24,235 bases of DNA from Oehlia diaphana (GCA_003833135.1 QZLH01000455.1:9264-33498), one strand, 5' to 3'; shown: positions 10,721-20,239, counted from the stretch's first letter. The notes: generated from the sequence alone by a model not told the origin. Program-made: numbers and translations.

Positions 10721-10757
10721 TTTTTTTTAAAAAAAAAATAAAATAAAATAAAATAAT
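10721..10757. repeat. T/A homopolymer and (AAAAT)n tract
   Basis: A run of T is followed by a run of A and then AAAAT units. It separates the divergent starts of the reductase pseudogene and the next relic, and could have served as a nucleosome-poor promoter spacer. Confidence 0.7.
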
Positions 10758-10790
10758 TTAACTGAGTTAATAATAATAATATATATTTTT

Positions 10791-10974
10791 ATGAGTTATA
10801 GTGAATTTAAATCGTATCATGAATTTGAGAAGTATTGTTATTTATTAATGTACAAGAATCCAAAAAGGAATAGTCAGAAACCATCAGGTTAATTTTTGGA
10901 CATGGTGAAGCGATCCAAAATTTGTCCATCCGGATAATCCTCCTTCAATCGATTCGAATTCAGATAGTGAATAA
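10791..10974 (+). pseudogene. Unidentified short gene relic with acidic C-terminal tail
   Basis: The ATG at 10791 opens MSYSEFKSYHEFEKYCYLLM followed by YKNPKRNSQKPSG and a stop at 10890. The next frame reads NFWTW, one stop (10906), then SDPKFVHPDNPPSIDSNSDSE and a stop at 10972. The proline-rich and Asp/Ser-rich ending looks like a genuine protein C terminus, so I read this as a small gene with one frameshift and one stop. I do not recognise the family. It is divergent from the reductase pseudogene, with the starts 72 bp apart. Confidence 0.35.
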
Positions 10975-11130
10975 TTTTCTGGATGCATCATTCATCTGGC
11001 ATGGATAAATCTGCGTTTATTCGTTATCTGTTGGTATAAAAAGAGAACATCAAAGTTAAGCAATTTCCTCAACTTTGTTTTTTACGACCATCTTCAATCA
11101 TTTTTTTTAAAAAAACCGCAAGTCTGAGTC

Positions 11131-11254
11131 ACGTGATTATAATGCCTGCCAGGACTATTAATGTTCCGCCAACACCTTTGATATCTGGATATCCGTAGTC
11201 GGACTTAACGTACGGATAGTATGATTAGTGACAAAATCCCCCGGCAAATCACGT
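11131..11254. repeat. Small foldback element
   Basis: ACGTGATT at 11131 is complementary to AATCACGT ending at 11254. An inner pair ATCCGTA/TACGGAT lies near 11189-11217, and the interior is richer in G and C than its surroundings. It may be a miniature inverted-repeat element. No clear target duplication was seen. The neighbouring stretches 10975-11130 and 11255-11782 hold no gene I can support. Confidence 0.35.
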
Positions 11255-11782
11255 ATTCTTAAAATTTTATATTTTATTATTTTTTTAACTACAATCCCAA
11301 AATAATTTATCAAAAATATAACAGAAAATTAAATCACATTTATAAAACAATTGTGAATTAGATTTAATTTAAAATACTCAAATATTATTAAGAATAATGC
11401 CATAAAATAAATATCAAAAAATTCGCAGTAAAGAAGCATTTATGATAAAATGATGAGAGTTTTTATTCTTTAAATTATCAACAATTTCGGTATATAGTAT
11501 AAAATGTTAATAAATGGTTCAAATTACAAAAATGTGTGTATTTTACTTAAAACAAACCCAATTTTTATCATTTAAAATGAAAATAAACTTGAATATTGGG
11601 ACTACATTTTGAAATTATTTAGGACTCTAGTACATTTTTACTTTTTGAGAAAATTAACTCACAAATGTTGATTTTAAAGAAAAATTTGACATGAAATTCA
11701 TAAATTAAAAAATGGATGCAAATTCACTAGAAATTTCTCAAATTTTATTAAGATAAATGGGAAAATTGTGAATAGAAAAATT

Positions 11783-11921
11783 TTTTAAAACCTTTTCCTT
11801 CACAAAAGATTTGAATAGTTCGGTAAACTACTGTTTTAGAAAAGCCTAACATTTATCTGGTGGCGCCACCTTTAAATAGACCAATAATCTGGTTGCGTTC
11901 AGCGTCCGTTAAATCATACAT
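11783..11921 (-). pseudogene. Tc1/mariner-type transposase helix-turn-helix fragment
   Basis: The - strand reads MYDLTDAERNQIIGLFKGGA then TR and a stop, continuing in the same frame with MLGFSKTVVYRTIQIFCEGKG. This is the N-terminal DNA-binding helix-turn-helix of Tc1/mariner-like transposases: D-L-T-D-x-E-R, a G-G-A turn, then L-G-F-S-K-T-V-V as the recognition helix. Part of the turn between the two helices (normally several residues before L-G-F-S) is missing, and nothing of the DDE catalytic domain remains. A small dead fragment, alone between the reductase pseudogene and the first BTB gene. Confidence 0.6.
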
Positions 11922-12310
11922 GGTGCGAAGTAGTACAAGATCCTAATTTGTCGATCACATTTGATGGTTGTCTATAAATGAAAAACAATTACGTCATTGT
12001 TTATTTATACCATAAACTATCACTGGAATAATTAATAAAATATGGCTTCCGCCTACTTTTGTCCAAGAGTGTTTATATAAGATTAGCCCAAAATACGCAA
12101 ACTAATATTTTACATATAAAAATTTTGATAAAAAATATGCAATCTTGATGACCTAATTATGGATGAATAATTATTAAATTGTATGCAAATCAAAACTTTA
12201 CTCCGTCTAATTCCGATGCATCTGTATACATGCCCCTGTATATATATTTCTGAGTCCTAGTAATTGAAGTAAATATGGTATTTGATCAACATGAAGCTAT
12301 GATAAATATG

Positions 12311-12329
12311 TTCAAGTTCCAAACTTGAA
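12311..12329. promoter_or_regulatory. Inverted repeat just upstream of the first BTB gene
   Basis: TTCAAGTT-CCA-AACTTGAA is a perfect 8-bp inverted repeat around a 3-bp centre, 34 bp before the ATG. It could be a protein-binding site or a leader hairpin. The paralogue upstream region lacks it. The rest of 11922-12362 contains no gene I can support. Confidence 0.3.
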
Positions 12330-12362
12330 GTTTTGCGCCTTCTTTCTTAAAAAAAAAAAAAA

Positions 12363-13833
12363 ATGACGGCTTCAAAATTTTTGACAGAATTATCCAACGA
12401 TTACAAAAAGCTTTTTGAAGAAGAAATAGGATATGACGTTATTATTTATGTTGGAGAAGAACCAAATGTAAAAGAAATTCATGCTCATTCAAATATTTTG
12501 TGTATCAGGTCTCAATATTTTCGTACTGCATTTTCTAATGAATGGGCTGAAAAAAAAGATGGAAAATTTATTTTAAGGAAACCAAATATTTTGCCTCACT
12601 TATTTAATATCATTCTCAGGTAATGTATAATTATAAAAATTTTTTAAATTTTTGTTTGATATTTATTTAACATCATATTTATTAAAAATTAGATTTATTT
12701 ATTGTGGAAATATTGAATTGAAAGATTTACAAGGATCAGATGTCTTAAAACTATTAATTGCAGTGGATGAACTTAATATTCAACAATTAATTTCTCATAT
12801 TCAAGAATATTTGATTGAGCATCAGACTGAATTTTTAAATCAAAATCCTTCTGGTATTCTAGAAATTGTTTATCAACATGAAACTTTCGCAGATTTATGG
12901 AATTTTTGTCTTGAAAAAATTTGTAAAGAACCCGAAATTTTATTTAATTCTGATAAATTTATTAATTTAAAGACTCCTTTATTGGAATTATTATTAAAAC
13001 GAGATGACTTAAATATGGATGAAATTAAAATTTGGGAAAACTTATTGAAATGGTGCTTTGCTCAACAAAATATGATTAATGATCCAACAAAATGGAGCAA
13101 AGATGAAGTTACAAAGATTGAAAGATCAATACACAAATTTATTCCTCTAATTAGATTTTATGATATCAAACCTGCAGATTTCTTTTATAAAGTTTATTGT
13201 TATAAGGAAGTCTTACCTCAAGATTTAATTCATAATCTTTTAGAATTTCATATAGTTCCTAACATGAAACCTAAAATTAATGTACCACCTTCAAGAAAAC
13301 TAAATTTAAAATTTGAACTTGATTCAAATTTAATTGAATCAAAACACATTCCTTTATTTGTTTCATGGATTGATAGAAAAGATACCTTTTATAGTGTAAA
13401 TGGTATCCCTTATGAATTTAAGTTATTATATCGTTCAAGTAGAGATGGGTTTAACGCTACATCATTTCACAAAAATTGTGATAATAAAGGAGCTACTATT
13501 TGGATGGCAAAAATTCAAGGTTCAACTCAATTAATTGGAGGATACAATCCACTTGATTGGAATAGAAGTGGTTACAAAAATACTTTAGATAGTTTTCTAT
13601 TTAATTTCCCAGATGGAAAAGACATTTCTACTGCAAAATTAGGATATGTTAACAATGCAAATTGTGCTATTTACTGCTGTCATACTCAAGGTCCTAGTAT
13701 GGGTAATTTATATTGCAATAGTTCTAATAGTAATTGGAAATTTAATACTGATTGGTTTGGTTACCCTAACATAAATATCCCAGAAACTTTTACAGTGGAT
13801 TGTTATGAAGTATTCCAAGTAATAAGATTCTAA
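12363..13833 (+). CDS. BTB-BACK-TLDc domain protein (copy 1)
   Basis: Two exons, 12363-12619 and 12693-13833, join at a split Arg codon (AG|A) to give 465 residues. Residues about 20-125 form a BTB/POZ domain (GYDVIIYVGEEPNVKEIHAH, then SQYFRTAFSNEW, and FIYCGNIEL with LLIAVDELNI across the junction). About 130-235 is a BACK helical region, and about 285-463 a TLDc domain (LFVSWIDRKD, LLYRSSRDGF, HKNCDNKGATI, GGYNPLDW, GPSMGNLYC, YEVFQV). BTB-BACK proteins commonly bind Cullin-3 and recruit substrates for ubiquitination; TLDc domains are linked to oxidative-stress protection and to the V-ATPase. The start is the first ATG after a run of 13 A. The frame is intact. An AATAAA lies at 13963. It faces the F-box gene tail to tail. 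Family is certain; substrate is unknown. Confidence 0.93.
12620..12692 (+). other. 73-bp intron of BTB gene copy 1
   Basis: It begins CTCAG|GTAATG and ends AAAATTAG|ATTTATT, interrupting the Arg codon before FIYCGN. The paralogue has its intron at the same codon and phase, so the intron predates the duplication. Confidence 0.9.
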
Positions 13834-14548
13834 AATATAATTATAAGATTTGATTTTAACAAGAAAGAATTTTTTATTAGATAAAATTTTCTTTTCAAAT
13901 TAGTAAATATCAAAATTTTTTTCACTAAAATTTATATGTTATTGTATTTTATTAAAAAAAAAAATAAATATTTAATATAAAATTTTTTAAGTCGTAACTT
14001 AGTTTTTAATTTATCGTTATATAAACAATAAGAAAAATAATAAGTATTTTTTTTTAGAACAAAGTTAAATTAAATATATTTGAAGAACTATAAGCTATAA
14101 GTTCAACATCTTCAGATTATATATGAAGAATAATAATTTTATTGGTCATTCGTAAACTGAAAGCTGATATATTCTATTTATATTTTACTAACTAATTGCC
14201 AAGATTTATATTATCAAGTTTTCAATAGTTGTTTAAGTAATTTCTAAAAACAGCTAATTATTAAACTGAAACTATTCTCAAAATTTTAAATAATAATTCA
14301 AATTAGAATTATTAAAAACTACTCTTATCTTAAGTAGATTACATGATTCATTTTTGTAAATAGTTTATTTAATATTATATCAAAATTGGAAAATTTGAAG
14401 ATTTGTCAATACTGCAATAAAGCTGAAGGAACATATAAAGATTGTACACATACGGTATATTGAGAATAAGAATTTTATTAGCAGAACACGTATTTCAGAT
14501 AAAATATACATAAATTTATATATGTTTATTTAATTTATAAGAAAATGA
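13834..14548. other. Convergent 3' region between BTB copy 1 and the F-box gene
   Basis: AT-rich, with AATAAA at 13963 on the + strand and TTTATT at 14525 (AATAAA on the - strand) as possible polyadenylation signals. A short + strand frame at 14347-14463 ends KICQYCNKAEGTYKDCTHTVY, a possible Cys-x2-Cys relic. No other gene could be supported. Confidence 0.4.
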
Positions 14549-15937
14549 TCAAAAAAAGTACAAATTATGTTTAATAATACCCAATTTAGTATATTTTTCA
14601 ATTATTTTCTTATTTGTATCATGAGCGTATAATGGATTTTTATCACTAAAAATAATCAAAGAAAGTTGTTTTTGTGGTACACGATTTTTCCAACTTATAA
14701 AAAATGATTCTAATTCTTCTGGAAGTAATTCTGATCTTGGATCATATGAATTATAAACTAATACTAATTTAAAAAAGTATTTAGGTGAATATTTACTAAC
14801 AATTTCAGATAAATTTTTTTCATTAAAACATTCATTATCAAAACAAATATTAATACTTTCAAGTAATTGACAATTAATAAAAAATAATTTTAAAGTTTCT
14901 AATTCATTATATTTAATTCCAGTATAAAGATTTCTAATATTTGGACAAAACTTAATTATAGCTGAATGTAATAAAAAATTACTATCATAAATATAAAATT
15001 CTTTTAAATTTCTTCCATTATTTTCTAAGAATTTAATTAAATGATCATTTCTTGGAGATACTTCAATAAATTTTAATAATTGTAATTGAGAAAAAGTAAT
15101 ATATTGTAATATTTCGAAATCTTCAAAACAATCATTATTGGAAAAACCTAGTCTAAGTTCTTTTAAATTTGTAAGTTTAGTAATAAATGATAATGATATA
15201 TAATGATATCTTCCACAAATAAGTAAGTTGTCCAAGGTATCAGGAAGTTTTTCTAACAAAATTAAGTCTCTCAATTCTTCATTACTAACATGTATTATTT
15301 CCAATTTTTTTAAATTTTTCTGTGTAGAAATCAAATCTGTTAATCCATTTGAAATGTCTCTTACAAAAGTTAATTTTAATCTTTTTATATTGTGACATAT
15401 TTCAGATAACTGAGTAAAAAATTTAATACTAAGATTTGAATAACAACATAATTCTGAAAGATCTTTTAAACAAACTTTTGCTCCAGGATATGAAGTAAAA
15501 GCTGTTGAAAGTTTGCTGTTTTTAATGTATAATTCTTTTAAAGAAAGATTCTGACTCATGAGTAATTTTAATATTTCTTGTGACACTACATGTGTCTTAT
15601 TTTTTAAATTGCGATATGGAAAAGGTAGTTGTTTTTTAATAAGCTTATTAATATTAAAATTTACATCATCAATTGATAAAAATTTACAGAATGATGCATA
15701 ATTAAACATTGGAGGTTTGGAATTTAATATTGAAATTCCATTCTCATATAAAACTTTTTTTGATTCATTTGGAAGACAAGTGAATAAAGTGTTATAATTT
15801 ATAATATCCGTCCATAAAATCCTGACAGAAATTTCACACCAAAGGCGACTGACTAATAAGCATGAATATAAAGTAGTTTTATCTTTTTCTAAGTGTTCAA
15901 GAATTTCGATAAGATAATCAACATAAAATTGTGGCAT
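14549..15937 (-). CDS. F-box / leucine-rich repeat protein
   Basis: A single exon of 462 residues. Residues about 8-46 form an F-box (LIEILEHLEKDKTTLYSCLL, then VSRLWCEISVRILWTDI), the segment that binds Skp1 in SCF (Cullin-1) ubiquitin ligases. The rest shows irregular leucine-rich repeats (for example IKRLKLTF, LKKLEIIH, LTNLKELRLGF, GRNLKEFYI, CQLLESINICF), which would choose the substrate. The length and layout fit the many F-box proteins of Rhizophagus-type fungi. The ATG is the first in frame and lies close after an AT-rich leader with a TTTATACTT TATA-like element about 35 bp upstream. No lesions were seen. It is convergent with BTB copy 1, so both neighbours belong to ubiquitin-ligase adaptor families. 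The substrate is unknown. Confidence 0.9.
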   Translation of the reverse strand: MPQFYVDYLIEILEHLEKDKTTLYSCLLVSRLWCEISVRILWTDIINYNTLFTCLPNESKKVLYENGISILNSKPPMFNYASFCKFLSIDDVNFNINKLIKKQLPFPYRNLKNKTHVVSQEILKLLMSQNLSLKELYIKNSKLSTAFTSYPGAKVCLKDLSELCCYSNLSIKFFTQLSEICHNIKRLKLTFVRDISNGLTDLISTQKNLKKLEIIHVSNEELRDLILLEKLPDTLDNLLICGRYHYISLSFITKLTNLKELRLGFSNNDCFEDFEILQYITFSQLQLLKFIEVSPRNDHLIKFLENNGRNLKEFYIYDSNFLLHSAIIKFCPNIRNLYTGIKYNELETLKLFFINCQLLESINICFDNECFNEKNLSEIVSKYSPKYFFKLVLVYNSYDPRSELLPEELESFFISWKNRVPQKQLSLIIFSDKNPLYAHDTNKKIIEKYTKLGIIKHNLYFF

Positions 15938-17379
15938 TTTAGAGAAGATAGGGTTTAAGAAGTATAAATTGTGGCGTACATATTACATATTTATTTATTT
16001 ATTTGTCATCGGGTACACAATTTTTTTTTTTTTTCATTAGCTACACAATAGATTTCTAGAAGGCCGGATAAATTTGGATTGATTATCCGGTATTGCACGT
16101 AGTACCAAAATTTGCCGCAGCCGCAGTAAAAATGCGATTAACAATATTTGGTTCAATATTATTTTGGTCCACATTATTTGAAAGTGATATATTGTGAGAA
16201 AGTTGTTTTTAAGATGCATATTCAAATATATTTAATATTATTTTTTTTTTTTTTTTTTTTTTTTATAATAATCTTAAAAAAGAAATTCTTTCATGCACGT
16301 TAGAATAAGAATATAATTAATTAACTCTGATCGTTAAGTACGCCCTATCAGAAAATACCTAATACTATTATAAAGAAATGTAATATATTTCGTTTTCTAG
16401 TTTGTTATTCCATTCATTTTTTAGACTACTAATTCTCATCAATTAGAAGATTCTTTAATAACCTTTTTACTTCAAGGCGAGAAATAAAATGTATAGTCGA
16501 AGTTTGTAAAGATGAAGTACTTGAGTTATGTATTTTTTATTTCTTGTGATTTTATACTTATACTAAGTTTAAACTTTGTGATGAAATGGATTTTGATTTT
16601 TAAGGAGTAACTTGAGACTATAATAAACTTTTTCAGCTTGGTAATAAAAATTTTTTATTTGGATAAAAAAAAAAGCTCTCTAAAATGTTATAAAATATTG
16701 TTTAAAGTAAAATTTTATTTATTATAAATAATAATTAATAAATAATTTTTGCCATAAACCTATTTGTAAGAATTCATCTGAGTTTGATCAAAGTTTAGCG
16801 CCAATTCCTAATAAAGAATAAAAAAGGAAGGTAAATTAATAAATATGTTATCAAAAATCACAGTTGAAATATTTGCAGTAAAAAAAAAGATAAATCTAAA
16901 TAAAATAATAAACGCACTTTATTAATTTTTTTCTAGTGCTGGTCCTGGTCCGATATTGCGGAAAACTACACCGTAATCTAGATGTATTCTGTATTTGTAG
17001 TATTGTGCGCAGCCTTTATGTAGTAGATTTTAACGATTGTTATTATATTTACATATAATTTAAACTAACTAAATTCTTTATTTAAAAAATTATTTTGTAA
17101 TTTCTTTTAGTTGGTAAGTTATAAGTTATTTATTTAATTGTATTATATTATATAATATACCTATAATTTAAACTAATATAACCTATTAAACAATTAAAAT
17201 GATAACCCACTAAAAGGGACTCTATAAGCTAAGTTAAAATGAATTTAATATTGTTTCAATTAATTTAATGTATAAAGTAAATGTTAAGGAATAAATTTCT
17301 CTCCTTTTCTTTTTCAATGAAAAATAGAAGTAGTATGATATTTTCGAAGTATTAAGTTGATAATGCGATAAAAGAATCT
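15938..17379. other. Mostly gene-free stretch with coding-like scraps
   Basis: It contains a perfect 8-bp stem (CCGGATAA/TTATCCGG, 16064-16090) and a 24-T run (16241-16264). Two short + strand open frames look protein-like but are unrecognised: 16433-16549 (includes KCIVEVCKDEVLEL) and about 16741-16821 (ends SSEFDQSLAPIPNKE). The - strand frame at 16037-16225 is not convincing. Confidence 0.35.
16241..16264. repeat. Poly-T tract (24 T)
   Basis: An uninterrupted run of 24 T. It could be the poly-A end of a retroposed copy on the - strand, but no such copy was recognised next to it. Confidence 0.85.
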
Positions 17380-17384
17380 ATTGA

Positions 17385-17743
17385 TCAATTTATCCAAACT
17401 TTTTGCAATTATTTAAACAATGGGATGTTCTTGATCACCATCTTCAATTTGGTTTATTGGTAATCGGATGTGTTGTGTTACTCAAACTTTTACGATCATC
17501 AATTTCTCTTTATTTTTAATATTATAATTTCGTTAAAGAATGAACAATATAAATGTCAATAAAAGAAGAAAAAAATGGAAATACTGCTCAACGAGTAATT
17601 AAGACCCTGTAATTTCTGGTAACAACTGTATTAAATGTGATGAGATTAATACGAAAGTGGCGCCAAAAGGAATATCATCTGTTAAATATGGAAACTGGAT
17701 AATATTAGAATCCGTTGTTAAAATTGGACTGAAGAAAGTATAA
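17385..17743 (+). pseudogene. Unidentified coding relic with one membrane-like segment
   Basis: Two neighbouring + strand pieces look coding. The frame 17385-17519 reads NFLQLFKQWDVLDHHLQFGL, then LVIGCVVLLKLLRSSISLYF, with a hydrophobic stretch long enough to span a membrane. From the ATG at 17553, MSIKEEKNGNTAQRVIKTL stops at 17610; a frameshift there joins to DPVISGNNCIKCDEINTKVA, then PKGISSVKYGNWIILESVVK, with a stop at 17741. Amino-acid content differs from the Lys/Asn/Ile/Tyr-rich noise typical of this window. I do not recognise the protein, and the two pieces may belong to different genes. Confidence 0.3.
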
Positions 17744-18088
17744 ACAAAATAGTTGCATTTTGTTATCATTAACGTCCAAAAGGTTACCTGAAGATTGTAG
17801 GTATTCATTCATTTATTTATTTTTGAATTCATATATATATATTGATAATGATTTATTTTACACTCCATTAATGATAAATTTTAGCCAATCAGCGCAAATC
17901 TGAGAAGTTCGTTCATCTATTCTTTCCATTATTTTCGCAATAACCTTGAATTTTGCAAGGTATCATTATGTTATTACTAAAATATACGCAGTGTAATATT
18001 TAAGGTGATATAACAATCCTTTTTTTTTAATGAATTGTTCTGATGTTAATAATCCAACATCACAATGAGATTTTGCATGATATTTTGA

Positions 18089-18096
18089 CCACATAG
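18089..18096. repeat. Left target-site duplication of the hAT-type element
   Basis: CCACATAG directly abuts the left terminal repeat. The right copy at 18696-18703 is CCACATGG, differing at one base, which suggests an insertion that is not brand new. Confidence 0.75.
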
Positions 18097-18695
18097 TAGA
18101 GCTGCGACCCGTCAGAATTTCTGGATCCCAAATCAAAAAAGTATTACCTGACACTATAACGGGTATTACCCGTTTATACCCATTTACCTTTTTATCAGAT
18201 ATGACTCGAGTAATATTCGGGTATTACCGGGATAAATATCAATTCTTTTTCTCAATAAATATACAAATCAAAAAACTTTAATATTGTTTAAACTTTGAAT
18301 AAATCAAATAAGTGTTGTTAATTCCGACCGAATATAATAATTTTTGGCCAGATTTAATAAGAATTTCATTCAGCCAAGCAAAAATCCATATAAACCCTAA
18401 TTCTGACCGGCATTAAATTATGCCCTATAAAAAATATTCTGGAAAAAACTCCGATAAATGATCATTTTTCTGAGAAATTTTTTATAGGGATGACCAGAGT
18501 TAACATCTTAAACTCTGGCAAAATTTAATTTTCGGTTAGAGTAATTACCCCGGGTAATACCCGAGTATACACAAAAAGGATACAAAACTGGTATTACCCA
18601 TTTTTACCAATTTGCTATTCCATGACCCGGATACTCATAAATACTCGAGTATACCCGATTGTATCCGGGTAAACGAGTAATGGGTCGCAGCTCTA
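18097..18695. mobile_element. 599-bp hAT-type miniature inverted-repeat element
   Basis: Perfect 14-bp inverted ends (TAGAGCTGCGACCC at 18097 and its complement ending at 18695) are flanked by an 8-bp duplication with one mismatch: CCACATAG at 18089-18096 and CCACATGG at 18696-18703. Terminal repeats starting TAGAG/CAGAG and 8-bp target duplications are the signature of hAT transposons. Both ends hold several copies of short motifs like CGGGTATTACCCG and ACTCGAGTATACCCG, as in hAT subterminal binding sites. There is no transposase frame, so it would need a partner element to move. Its interior carries a second inverted repeat (about 18318-18546) with a perfect 13-bp core, CCCTATAAAAAAT at 18423 and its complement ending at 18489. 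Confidence 0.85.
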
Positions 18696-18801
18696 CCACA
18701 TGGAACAGTCCTTTTTTTATATATTTTAAATCAACAATATTAAGTACTGTATTGTCACTTTTTACTGTAATTAATGTCTTCATTATTTTACATATTAATA
18801 A

Positions 18802-19801
18802 AAATGCGATCATTTGGCTTATACATGAAAAAAATTTGAGAATGGATAATGGATTAACGCGAATTGATGAGTTACAGTACATAAATTATTAATATGATTT
18901 ATTTACCACTTAATAATTTATGCAAAATAGTATTGACTTTTTTTTTGAAAAATAAATAAATAAGTAAATAAGAAAAGATGGGCCAATTTCATAAACATAT
19001 TCATGTCAGTTTAAATTTTATTTTTTCCATGTGTCTAATTTTTCAGTTTTTACGAGAAAGAATTTTAATAACATAACAAATGATGTACAAGTAACTAAAA
19101 AACATAAATGATTCCTTCTATAATTTTTAATTAAGTGATTCGGATTAAACATAATCAAGATTATAAATATCTTGTAATTATTAAAATATGTAATGAAACT
19201 TTATTCGTATTACATTAATTTTCGATTTCATTTAATGGAATTTAAAAATTTTATTAACAAAATCGTCCAGAAATACACCAACAATCACCATGATCTGTAC
19301 TTATGGACATATCTATTATTTATGGTTTCAAAAATATTATTTTAATCCATTAATTTAAACTATTGACCTTTGCTTATTTATGAGCTCAGTTTATATTATA
19401 CTGTACTAATATTGATTTTTTAATTTGAAATTTAGAATGTAAAAATATCATTGAGTAAATTATAAGGGTATTATTAAATATCACCAGCACCACTACTGCA
19501 CCAGTGGTGAATTTAAGATGTAATGCCGGCCAGTGTTTTATTAGATTTTTAATACTGGTCAAAAGTACATCATAATGCTGGTATGGTGACTGATAAGCTT
19601 TAGCATTCAAACTTTATAAAGGATAAAATAAAATACTTAAATTAAAAATTTCCAATTATTAAAATATTTATTGTTCTACCTTAATGTTTAAATAAATAAA
19701 AATTTAATTATATAAAATAACGAAAATTTTTATCAAAGTTATAAATCGAAAAATGATGATGGTGATCTGTACATCCACCGCTTTCCTGATATGTAGGTTT
19801 G
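18802..19801. other. Gene-free stretch with an imperfect inverted repeat
   Basis: AT-rich with frequent stops. Around 19482-19605 an imperfect foldback (ATCACCAGCAC... and ...GCTGGTATGGTGAC) holds most of the C and G and produces an unconvincing - strand open frame (19386-19610). No gene could be supported. Confidence 0.35.
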
Positions 19802-20056
19802 ATGGTCAACAAATCTGAAATGCGTTTACGTTTTGCAGCTAAAAAGATTAAATTCTTTCAAAAAAAAAAATTACAAAAAGAGGAATGTAGTTTTGTAGCC
19901 AGTGAATTTTTACAGCCCTGCAACAAAGAGTATTATAAATCATGGCAAATATCTAATAAACTGTAGAAACTAACTACTAGAGTAGAACAGCATGAGCGAC
20001 TGTCCACCGATAAGAATCCATACATGAATCGTTTGATCGCGGTCATGAATATTTAA
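19802..20056 (+). pseudogene. Unidentified ORF with one internal TAG
   Basis: The ATG at 19802 opens MVNKSEMRLRFAAKKIKFFQ, then KKKLQKEECSFVASEFLQPC and NKEYYKSWQISNKL, stops at TAG (19964), and in the same frame goes on KLTTRVEQHERLSTDKNPYM then NRLIAVMNI to TAA at 20054. That is 54 plus 29 codons with no other stop, unusual in AT-rich DNA. The context ISNKL-TAG-KLTTRVEQHE suggests a CAG-to-TAG change in a helical, possibly coiled-coil region. The N-terminal third is rich in Lys and Arg. An upstream TAG|GTTTG could be a splice acceptor, in which case this is a later exon. I do not recognise the family. Confidence 0.4.
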
Positions 20057-20082
20057 TTATTTTTAAAGAATATATACAAATC

Positions 20083-20239
20083 ATGGTGTAGTTAGCCGAA
20101 AAACGGAGCCGAATTCCTGATTGCCGATCATCCGGACCCGGTTTAATCGCAGAAATTCCCCTGGAATTCCACGACGGTCTACGCCTGAGCCGGGTCCGGA
20201 TCACGTTGCGGCTAATTATTTTTCGGCTAACTACACCAT
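20083..20239. mobile_element. 157-bp GC-richer inverted-repeat (foldback) element
   Basis: Perfect 21-bp inverted ends (ATGGTGTAGTTAGCCGAAAA plus one A, and the complement ending at 20239) are followed inward by a second inverted pair around CCGGACCCGG (about 20131 and 20190), so most of the unit can fold into one hairpin. It is much richer in G and C than the DNA on either side. No coding capacity. Apart from the terminal AT no target duplication is evident, so the superfamily is open. Confidence 0.75.

Larger units (their letters stand above)
17858..18801 (-). pseudogene. Unidentified coding relic split by a hAT-type element
   Basis: Reading the - strand without the 599-bp element: MKTLITVKSDNTVLNIVDLK then YIKKGLFHV up to the insertion at 18704. 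Beyond it come SKYHAKSHCDVGLLTSEQFI and KKKGLLYHLKYYTAYILVIT. Two stops follow (about 17966), then in the same frame YLAKFKVIAKIMERIDERTS and QICADWLKFIINGV to a stop at 17858. The two sides of the insertion differ in frame by one base. The MERIDERTSQICADWLKF segment is clearly protein-like. The product is not recognised. The gene was dead or died with the insertion. Confidence 0.35.

Noticed and set aside
11128..11139. TCACGTGAT E-box-like site
   Set aside because: It sits at the end of a foldback element, so it is better explained as part of that repeat; no gene start nearby.
16037..16225. 62-codon - strand open frame
   Set aside because: No recognisable content; it spans a hairpin and AT-rich DNA upstream of the F-box gene.
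17599..17808. 69-codon - strand open frame
   Set aside because: The + strand frames at the same place look more protein-like and start with a plausible ATG; I could not decide firmly, but two opposed genes are unlikely.
18604..18892. Overlapping open frames on both strands at the right end of the hAT-type element
   Set aside because: They run across the element border and include its terminal repeats. Only the part outside the element is kept, as a relic.
19386..19610. 74-codon - strand open frame
   Set aside because: It coincides with an imperfect foldback; no protein-like pattern or relatives known to me.
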